Of a stretch of DNA of 6,737 bases, positions 1 to 4,669 are shown in pieces. The translations under genes were made by a program, and so were the position numbers. Below the pieces are notes generated by a model that worked only from the letters and a program-made list of their open reading frames with translations, was not told the DNA's origin and made no database searches. The stretch comes from Sphingomonas sp. (GTDB lineage: Bacteria > Pseudomonadota > Alphaproteobacteria > Sphingomonadales > Sphingomonadaceae). The DNA is taken from positions 1-6,737 of the forward strand of contig JASLBO010000374.1 in the NCBI GenBank assembly GCA_030146605.1. The letters are read 5' to 3'. Position 1 is the first letter of the stretch; each line of letters opens with the position of its first letter.

Positions 1-413
1 GCTTCGATAGTGCGATCGCGAAGCTGGACCTTGACGCCGCCGTTCAGCGCGACGTCCCGAACCTCGTCGCGGAGCAAGGTCAGCCGTCCGCTCGGATCGC
101 GCAGCGCGGCTTCGAGCAATTCGCGAAGATATTCGCCATAGGTGACCCGCGGAATGAAAGCGCCGGCCGCATCCGCCACGCCACGCGCTTCGAGCCAGCG
201 GACGAAATGGGACGGATCGTCGGGGAACGCACTCATATTGCCGGCGCGGACGTTGAGCACATGGCTGGGATGCGCCGCACCGTAAGCTAGGCCGGTGCCG
301 GCGACGGGCGCGCGCTCGATCAGCGTGGCGCGGGGGCCTTCGTGGCGGAGCAGGTTGATCGCCTGCAGCGTTCCCGAAAACCCTGCGCCGATGATGGCGA
401 CATGTTCGATCAT
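1..413 (-). CDS. FAD/NAD(P)-binding oxidoreductase, N-terminal part (truncated by window edge)
   Basis: Translating the minus strand from the ATG at 413 gives 137 residues without a stop up to the left edge, so the gene continues outside the window. The protein begins MIEHVAIIGAGFSGTLQAIN, with a Rossmann dinucleotide-binding motif GxGxxG at residues 9-14 directly after the first beta strand. An acidic residue at the end of the next strand (LIER) fits FAD ribose binding. The later stretch with GTGLAYG and HVLNVRAGNMSAFPDDP is typical of the NAD_binding_9 / YdhS-like group of FAD/NAD(P)-binding proteins. The substrate is unknown. The start is supported by a GGGAGGA ribosome binding site seven bases upstream, which lies inside the end of the 421-551 repeat. 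It probably shares a transcript with the DUF6356-like gene at 580-846, which has the same orientation. Family assignment is fairly sure; function is not. Confidence 0.85.
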   Translation of the reverse strand, partial: MIEHVAIIGAGFSGTLQAINLLRHEGPRATLIERAPVAGTGLAYGAAHPSHVLNVRAGNMSAFPDDPSHFVRWLEARGVADAAGAFIPRVTYGEYLRELLEAALRDPSGRLTLLRDEVRDVALNGGVKVQLRDRTIE

Positions 414-420
414 CGCATAA

Positions 421-427
421 TCCTCCC
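421..427 (-). promoter_or_regulatory. Ribosome binding site of the oxidoreductase gene, supplied by the repeat arm
   Basis: On the minus strand the sequence reads GGGAGGA, then seven bases (TTATGCG), then the ATG at 413. This is a near-perfect Shine-Dalgarno sequence, and it is the extreme tip of the 421-551 inverted repeat. Its complement TCCTCCC exists as the opposite arm (545-551, read on the same mRNA), so when the repeat folds in RNA the ribosome binding site would be paired. Confidence 0.7.
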
Positions 428-551
428 TCGCGAAGCGGGGGAGGGGGACCAGCGCAGCTGGTGGAGGGGGTGTCTCCGCGCGGACATCGCTCGCGGCCAA
501 GCCCCCTCCGTCACGCTGCGCGTGCCACCTCCCCCGCTGCGCGAGGGAGGA
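421..551. repeat. Intergenic cruciform inverted repeat (sphingomonad-type palindromic element)
   Basis: The outer arms 421-444 and 528-551 are reverse complements over 24 positions with one mismatch, beginning TCCTCCCTCGCG. An inner stem GGAGGGGG (463-470) pairs with CCCCCTCC (502-509). Each arm carries its own small hairpin: ACCAGC-GCA-GCTGGT at 448-462 on the left and CACGC-TGC-GCGTG at 512-524 on the right. The whole folds into a cross with an apical part at 471-501, which itself contains the palindrome TCCGCGCGGA (475-484). I recognise similar G/C-rich blocks between genes in sphingomonad genomes, usually in many copies; that copy number cannot be tested here. It encodes no protein of its own. 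It sits between two minus-strand genes that are likely cotranscribed, so it would be a long hairpin in their mRNA. Confidence 0.85.
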
Positions 552-579
552 TTTATCGGTGCAAGAGCCATGCGCGGCG

Positions 580-846
580 TCAGATTTCGTATTCGATCTG
601 CCACTCGGGCTGCTGGAAGGCGGGGCGCTCCTGCGAGAAAGCGGGCTGGCGCGCCTTCATCTGGGCGTAGAGCCGCTTGACCGTGTCGCTCGCGGTGCGG
701 GTGAACAGGTTGGGCAGCACCGCGTGGATCACGCAGGCGGCACCGCCGATGATCATGGTGAAGCCGAAGCGCGCGGCGGTGGCGGCGTGTTCGCCATAGC
801 TCTCGCCGACGCTGCGCGGGTGAGACAGGAAGAAGCGGTCGATCAT
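580..846 (-). CDS. Small DUF6356-like hypothetical protein, 88 aa
   Basis: The 88-residue protein begins MIDRFFLSHPRSVGESYGEH and ends with an aromatic and acidic tail (EWQIEYEI). Residues 27-48 (FGFTMIIGGAACVIHAVLPN and onward) form one hydrophobic segment that could be a membrane helix or amphipathic anchor. The rest is charged, with Lys and Arg around 57-65. The combination of a 'FxSHPxSVGESYxEH' start and one hydrophobic segment followed by a short charged tail is what I recognise as the DUF6356 family, found widely in sphingomonads and without a known function. The ATG at 846 has a modest AGGCGGA upstream and no better in-frame start. It is divergent from the MFS gene at 947, leaving a 100-bp shared upstream region, and is probably cotranscribed with the oxidoreductase gene downstream. 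The family name is from memory. Confidence 0.75.
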   Translation of the reverse strand: MIDRFFLSHPRSVGESYGEHAATAARFGFTMIIGGAACVIHAVLPNLFTRTASDTVKRLYAQMKARQPAFSQERPAFQQPEWQIEYEI

Positions 847-946
847 TCCGCCTGTCTAGAACGATGCGCCGCCGCTGTGAAGCGCGAGGGGTTTGCAGCC
901 GCGCCCGCTTGTGGTTTGGGTAGCGATAACAAGAGGGGAGCGATTC

Positions 947-2620
947 ATGGCCGAGACCGCGGGGCAGCCCGATCACCACAAGGCGACGCAGAACGAGAAA
1001 CTGGTGATAGCGGCATCGTCGCTCGGCACGGTGTTCGAATGGTATGATTTCTACCTTTACGGCCTGCTCGCCACGATCATCTCGGCCAAGTTCTTCTCGG
1101 GCGTCAACGAGACCACCGGCTTCATCTTCGCGCTGGCGGCGTTCGCGGCGGGCTTTGCGGTGCGGCCGTTCGGCGCGCTGGTGTTCGGCCGGATCGGCGA
1201 CCTCGTCGGGCGCAAGAACACTTTCCTCGTCACCATGGCGATCATGGGGCTTTCGACCTTCGCGGTCGGGCTGCTGCCCAGCTATGTGAGCATCGGCGTC
1301 GCGGCGCCGGTGATCCTCGTCGTGCTGCGGCTGGCGCAGGGGCTCGCGCTGGGCGGCGAATATGGTGGTGCGGCAACCTATGTCGCCGAGCACGCCCCCA
1401 ACAACAAGCGCGGGCTCTACACCAGCTGGATCCAGACCACGGCGACGATGGGGCTGTTTGCCGCCTTGCTCGTCGTGATCGGCACCCGCTGGGCGATCGG
1501 CGAGGAAGCCTTCGCCGACTGGGGCTGGCGGGTGCCGTTCCTCGTCTCGATCATCCTGCTCGGCGTCTCGATGTGGATCCGGCTCCAGCTCAACGAGAGC
1601 CCGGTTTTCCAGAAGATGAAGGACGAGGGCACCACCTCCAAGGCGCCGCTGACCGAGGCGTTCGGGCGCTGGGGCAATTTGCGGCTCGTGCTGATCGCCT
1701 TGTTCGGCGCGGTCGTGGGGCAGGCGGTGGTCTGGTATACCGGCCAGTTCTACGCTCTGTTCTTCCTCGAGAAGACGCTCAAGGTCGATGGCTGGACGAC
1801 CAACATCCTGATCGCGATCGCGCTGGCGATCGGCACGCCCTTCTTCGTGTTCTTCGGCTGGCTGAGCGACCGGATCGGGCGCAAGCCGATCATCCTCGCA
1901 GGCTGCGCGATCGCGGCGGCGAGCTATTTCCCGCTCTTCGGGATGCTCACCGAAGCGGCGAACCCCGCTTTGGCGCACGCGCTGCGCAGCGCTCCGGTGA
2001 CGGTGACCGCCGACCCTGCCGAGTGCTCGTTCCAGTTCGATCCGATCGGCAGGAACAAGTTCGACGGGTCGAGCTGCGACATCGCCAAAACCTTCCTCGC
2101 CCGGCAAGGCATCGGCTATCGCAACATCGAGGCGCCGGCGGGTACGACTGCGGTCGTCCAGATCGGATCGCAGAGTATCCCGGTCTATGATCCGCGCAAG
2201 GAAGTGCTGACCGAGGGCGCGGTGGCGGCGATCGGCATCGCCGATTTCCAGGACGCGGCGAAGGCAGCGCTGGAAGCTGCAGGCTACCCGGCCAAGGCCG
2301 ATCCCGATGCAATCAACAAGCCGATGGTGGTGTTCGTGCTGACCTTGCTCGTGCTGCTGGTGACGATGGTCTACGGCCCGATCGCGGCGATGCTGGTCGA
2401 ACTGTTCCCGAGCCGGATCCGCTACACGTCGATGTCGCTGCCTTATCATATCGGCAATGGATGGTTCGGCGGGTTCCTGCCGGCGACGGCGTTCGCGATG
2501 GTCGCGGCGACGGGGGATATCTATTATGGCCTCTGGTATCCGGTGGTGGCCGCGCTGGTAACGCTCGTTTTGGGGCTGTTCCTGCTGCCCGAGACGTACA
2601 AGCGCTCGATCGACGATTGA
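947..2620 (+). CDS. MFS transporter, metabolite:H+ symporter (MHS)-like, with large periplasmic insert
   Basis: The 557-residue protein is an inner-membrane secondary transporter. The first helix starts with the MHS-type signature TVFEWYDFYLYG (28-39). The MFS loop motif A appears twice, as GRIGDLVGRK (81-90) and GWLSDRIGRK (304-313). NESPVF (216-221), just after the sixth helix, is typical of the ProP/KgtP/ShiA group. Relatives are usually about 430-450 residues; the excess is a hydrophilic stretch at about 338-457 between helices 9 and 10. By standard MFS topology that stretch faces the periplasm, and it contains Cys360 and Cys377. The substrate is unknown; proline/betaine, dicarboxylate or another organic acid are all possible. 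The ATG at 947 was chosen over upstream TTG codons because GAGGGGAG lies directly before it at suitable spacing and the protein then starts with a normal short cytoplasmic tail. It is 37 bp upstream of nasT with no terminator visible between them. Confidence 0.9.
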   Translation: MAETAGQPDHHKATQNEKLVIAASSLGTVFEWYDFYLYGLLATIISAKFFSGVNETTGFIFALAAFAAGFAVRPFGALVFGRIGDLVGRKNTFLVTMAIMGLSTFAVGLLPSYVSIGVAAPVILVVLRLAQGLALGGEYGGAATYVAEHAPNNKRGLYTSWIQTTATMGLFAALLVVIGTRWAIGEEAFADWGWRVPFLVSIILLGVSMWIRLQLNESPVFQKMKDEGTTSKAPLTEAFGRWGNLRLVLIALFGAVVGQAVVWYTGQFYALFFLEKTLKVDGWTTNILIAIALAIGTPFFVFFGWLSDRIGRKPIILAGCAIAAASYFPLFGMLTEAANPALAHALRSAPVTVTADPAECSFQFDPIGRNKFDGSSCDIAKTFLARQGIGYRNIEAPAGTTAVVQIGSQSIPVYDPRKEVLTEGAVAAIGIADFQDAAKAALEAAGYPAKADPDAINKPMVVFVLTLLVLLVTMVYGPIAAMLVELFPSRIRYTSMSLPYHIGNGWFGGFLPATAFAMVAATGDIYYGLWYPVVAALVTLVLGLFLLPETYKRSIDD

Positions 2621-2657
2621 CCCGGCACGCCGCCCGCCTGCATTGGGCCCGCAGCTC

Positions 2658-3257
2658 ATGGGGGGAAGTGCGTCCTTGCGGATCGTGATCGTCGATGACA
2701 GCGGATTGCGCGCTTCCGTGCTCGAAGAGGGGCTGCGCGATGCCGGCTATGACGACATCCATGTCGTACCGCCGCAGGGCGCGTTCGTCGCCAAGATCGA
2801 GCGGATGGCGCCCGACGTCGTGCTGATGGACCTCGGCAGCCCGAGCCGCGACACGCTGGAGGAGATGCTCGCCGTCAGCCGCGCGCTGGCCCGGCCGATC
2901 GCGATGTTCGTCGACCAGTCCGATGACGCGATGATCGGTGCGGCGATCGACGCCGGCGTATCGGCCTATGTCGTCGACGGGTTGCGCAAGGACCGGGTCA
3001 AACCGATCCTCGATCTTGCCATCCGGCGGTTCAATGCCTTTGCCCGGATGCAGACCGAGCTCGACGAGGCGCGCACGGCGCTCGCCGACCGCAAGACGAT
3101 CGACAAGGCCAAGGCGATCCTGATGCAGACCCGGAGCCTGGCCGAGCCCGATGCCTATGCCTTGCTGCGCTCGACCGCGATGCGCCAGAACAAGCGCATC
3201 GCCGAGGTCGCCGATGCGCTGATCACCGCCCATAGCCTGCTGGGGGGGCAGCCATGA
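2658..3257 (+). CDS. nasT: NasT-type ANTAR response regulator, RNA-binding transcription antiterminator
   Basis: The 199-residue protein (from the ATG) has an N-terminal receiver-like domain and a C-terminal ANTAR domain. The receiver carries the acidic pair D13-D14 (IVIVDDSG) and D58 (VVLMDLGSPS) at the phosphoacceptor position. The lysine normally found in the fifth strand is replaced by D107 (AYVVDGL), so phosphorelay control is unlikely. A coiled linker at 120-140 leads to ANTAR at 138-196, with KAKAILMQ, AYALLRSTAM and the EVADAL helix. In NasT proteins ANTAR binds paired hexaloop hairpins in leader RNA and prevents termination, and NasS inhibits it when nitrate is absent. The start is uncertain: the ATG at 2658 has no good ribosome binding site, whereas the in-frame TTG at 2676 sits eight bases after GGGGGAAG and would give MRIVIVDDSG. 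The stop overlaps the nasS start (ATGA), implying translational coupling. The likely RNA target lies at 4516-4570. Confidence 0.93.
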   Translation: MGGSASLRIVIVDDSGLRASVLEEGLRDAGYDDIHVVPPQGAFVAKIERMAPDVVLMDLGSPSRDTLEEMLAVSRALARPIAMFVDQSDDAMIGAAIDAGVSAYVVDGLRKDRVKPILDLAIRRFNAFARMQTELDEARTALADRKTIDKAKAILMQTRSLAEPDAYALLRSTAMRQNKRIAEVADALITAHSLLGGQP

Positions 3258-4468
3258 TTCCGCTCTCGATTGCTTTCCTGCCGCTGACCGACAGCGCGCC
3301 GCTGATCGTCGCGCGGGCCAAGGGGTTCGCCGAGGCGCAGGGGATCGATCTCAGCCTGGTGCGCACCACCTCCTGGGCGACGCTCCGCGACCGGCTGGTT
3401 TATGGACAGGTTCAGGCGGCGCACATGCTCGCGCCGCTGGCGATCGCGGTCAATCTGGGGCTCAGCCAGCATCCCGCGGCGATTTCGGCGCCGTTCAAGC
3501 TCAACGTCAACGGCAATGCGCTGGTGATGGCGAGCGCGTTCGCGCTGGCGCTGGATCCGGATTCGGCCAGGCGCGTCAACGACCCCGAGGCGACCGCGCA
3601 CGACTTCGCCAACGCGATCGGGCTGTACAGGCGCAAGCCGGTGATCGGGGTGGTGCATCGCTTCTCGAGCCATGCGCTGATGCTGCGTTACTGGCTGGCT
3701 TATGCCGGGGCCGATCCCGATCGCGACGTCAGCCTGCGGGTGCTGCCGCCGTCGTTCATGGGGGAGGCGTTGCGGCTGGGCGAGATCGACGGGTTCATCG
3801 CCGGCGAGCCGTGGAACAGCGTCGCGGTTGCCGAGGGCGCGGGCGAGATCGTGGCGGCGGGGGTCAATATCTGGCGGCGCGGAGTCGAGAAGGTGCTGGC
3901 GATGCGCACCGACTGGATGGAGGGCAATGCCGGGACGGTCGACCGGCTGCTCGTGGCGGTGTCGCAGGCGGCGGCGTGGTGCGACGATCCGGCCCATCGC
4001 GAGGAACTGGCGCAATTGCTCGAAAAGCCCGAGCATGTTGGGCAGCCCGCCGAGTGGATCATGGCCGGGCTCGGGGGCCAGCTTATGCTGCGCCGCGGCG
4101 ACGCCCCGGTGACCGTGCCGGATTTCGTGCTGTTCCACCGCGAGGCCTCGGGTTTTCCGTGGCGTAGCCAGGCGCTGTGGATCTATTCGCAGCTGGTGCG
4201 CTGGGGGATGGTCGATGCGGACGCCGCGGCCGAGCGGCAGGCGGCGGACGTGTTCCGCCCCGATATCTACCGGCGCGCACTGGGCGGGGCGGGGCTGCCG
4301 ATGCCGGGGGCGAGCATGAAGCTGGAGGGTGCGCTGACCGCGCCGCTGCCGGTGGGCGCGCATCGGGGAGCGCTGACCCTGGGCCCCGACCGGTTCTTCG
4401 ACGGCGCGGTTTTCGACCCCGATGATATCGGCGGGTATCTTGCTGCACTTGCGCGGCAGGGCGCGTAA
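3254..4468 (+). CDS. nasS: NasS-type nitrate/nitrite sensor, NrtA/CmpA family periplasmic-binding fold without signal peptide
   Basis: This 404-residue protein is related to the NrtA/CmpA substrate-binding proteins of nitrate and bicarbonate ABC transporters. It starts directly with the first fold strand (MIPLSIAFLPLTDSAPL) and has no signal peptide or lipobox, so it should stay in the cytoplasm. Family hallmarks include LVYGQVQAAHMLAPL (48-62), the SSHALMLRYWL segment (138-148) and GEPWN (184-188). In the characterised NasS-NasT pairs NasS binds NasT when nitrate or nitrite is absent and releases it when the ion is bound; the same role is inferred here from the overlapping nasT gene. There is no permease or ATPase gene beside it, which argues against an ABC transporter component. 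The ATG overlaps the nasT stop by ATGA. The stop codon lies inside the 3' arm of a terminator-like hairpin (4447-4475). Old automatic annotation may call it nrtA or an ABC substrate-binding protein. Confidence 0.92.
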   Translation: MIPLSIAFLPLTDSAPLIVARAKGFAEAQGIDLSLVRTTSWATLRDRLVYGQVQAAHMLAPLAIAVNLGLSQHPAAISAPFKLNVNGNALVMASAFALALDPDSARRVNDPEATAHDFANAIGLYRRKPVIGVVHRFSSHALMLRYWLAYAGADPDRDVSLRVLPPSFMGEALRLGEIDGFIAGEPWNSVAVAEGAGEIVAAGVNIWRRGVEKVLAMRTDWMEGNAGTVDRLLVAVSQAAAWCDDPAHREELAQLLEKPEHVGQPAEWIMAGLGGQLMLRRGDAPVTVPDFVLFHREASGFPWRSQALWIYSQLVRWGMVDADAAAERQAADVFRPDIYRRALGGAGLPMPGASMKLEGALTAPLPVGAHRGALTLGPDRFFDGAVFDPDDIGGYLAALARQGA

Positions 4469-4475
4469 GTTTTTT
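4447..4475 (+). terminator. Intrinsic terminator spanning the nasS stop codon
   Basis: ACTTGCGCG (4447-4455) pairs with CGCGTAAGT (4462-4470) over nine positions, one a G-T wobble, around a six-base loop GCAGGG. A run of six T residues (4470-4475) follows at once. The TAA stop of nasS at 4466-4468 is inside the 3' arm. This has the form of a Rho-independent terminator for the nasTS transcript and would separate it from the narK leader. The A/T pairs at the base make it weaker than the second terminator at 4584-4634, so some read-through is plausible. Confidence 0.65.
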
Positions 4476-4479
4476 GCAC

Positions 4480-4512
4480 TTGCGAAATGTTTCCAGTTGA
4501 TGAAGCTATGAG
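4480..4512 (+). promoter_or_regulatory. Weak candidate promoter for the narK leader
   Basis: TTGCGA (4480-4485) followed after 19 bases by GCTATGAG (4505-4512) partly matches alphaproteobacterial housekeeping promoters (TTGAC-type -35, GCTA-type -10). A promoter is expected somewhere between the nasS terminator and the first leader hairpin, since nasS appears to terminate at 4475. The match is poor and the spacing long, and no sigma-54 GG-N10-GC pair fits at the TTGCA at 4474-4478. With this promoter transcription would begin about at the P1 hairpin. Confidence 0.2.
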
Positions 4513-4515
4513 GCA

Positions 4516-4570
4516 ACGCGCGACGTAGCGCGTCCATGGAAGGCTGGCCCAGCGCCGGGACGGCTCTCCG
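4516..4570 (+). promoter_or_regulatory. ANTAR-type two-hairpin leader RNA (predicted NasT target) upstream of narK
   Basis: Two hairpins with six-base loops stand side by side, as in the RNA targets of ANTAR proteins, which have paired hexaloops with A at position 1 and G at position 4. The second (P2) is clear: 4537-4550 pairs with 4557-4570 in 12 of 14 positions (three G-T wobbles; mismatches G4547-A4560 and A4541-C4566) and closes the loop AGCGCC (4551-4556), with A1 and G4 as expected. The first (P1) is ACGCGC (4516-4521) with GCGCGT (4528-4533) around the loop GACGTA. It has G4 but G, not A, at position 1; a one-base shift gives loop ACGTAG, with A1 but T4. Only three bases separate P1 from the extended P2. 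A terminator follows at 4584, and nasT and nasS lie upstream. Binding by NasT is inferred. Confidence 0.75.
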
Positions 4571-4583
4571 CACCATCATCAGC

Positions 4584-4634
4584 AAAGCCGCTGTCCGGTC
4601 CGTGCATGTGCATGAGGCCGGAGGCGGCTTTTTT
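4584..4634 (+). terminator. Leader attenuator: intrinsic terminator before narK
   Basis: AAAGCCGC (4584-4591) pairs perfectly with GCGGCTTT (4624-4631). After a small irregularity at 4592-4594, CCGG (4595-4598) pairs with CCGG (4618-4621), giving a stem of about 14 pairs with an apical part rich in TGCATG. The T-run 4629-4634 follows the stem. It ends 35 bases before the narK start and after no complete gene, so it must act inside the leader as an attenuator. Together with the ANTAR hairpins at 4516-4570 it makes a NasT-controlled terminate/read-through switch likely. Confidence 0.85.
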
Positions 4635-4669
4635 CGTGCCTGCGGCACAGGCACAGGGGAGTTCGGGCG

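Noticed and set aside
410..418. Two-codon upstream frame ATG-CGA-TGA on the minus strand, its stop overlapping the oxidoreductase start
   Set aside because: Such short frames occur by chance and the ribosome binding site spacing favours the main ATG; no further support.
847..946. Promoter for the MFS gene in the divergent 100-bp region
   Set aside because: TTGCAG (893-898) and GATAAC (925-930) are 26 bases apart, and other pairs fit worse; a promoter must be near but I cannot place it.
559..1047. Plus-strand frame from GTG 559 with GGGAGGA upstream from the repeat end
   Set aside because: The ribosome-binding-like sequence is simply the mirrored end of the repeat; the frame is antisense to the DUF6356-like gene and then out of frame in the MFS gene, with no protein-like features.
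410..2659. Long minus-strand open frame (749 codons) opposite the MFS gene
   Set aside because: Arg/Asp/His-rich translation without domains, passing through the DUF6356-like gene in another frame and through the intergenic repeat; a codon-bias shadow.
3254..4468. Reading nasS as the binding protein of a nitrate ABC transporter (nrtA)
   Set aside because: No signal peptide or lipobox, no permease or ATPase gene nearby, and an ATGA overlap with the ANTAR regulator; the cytoplasmic sensor role fits better.
4458..4480. Possible sigma-54 promoter at the TTGCA after the nasS T-run
   Set aside because: The required GG ten bases before the GC is CG here, so the element fails.
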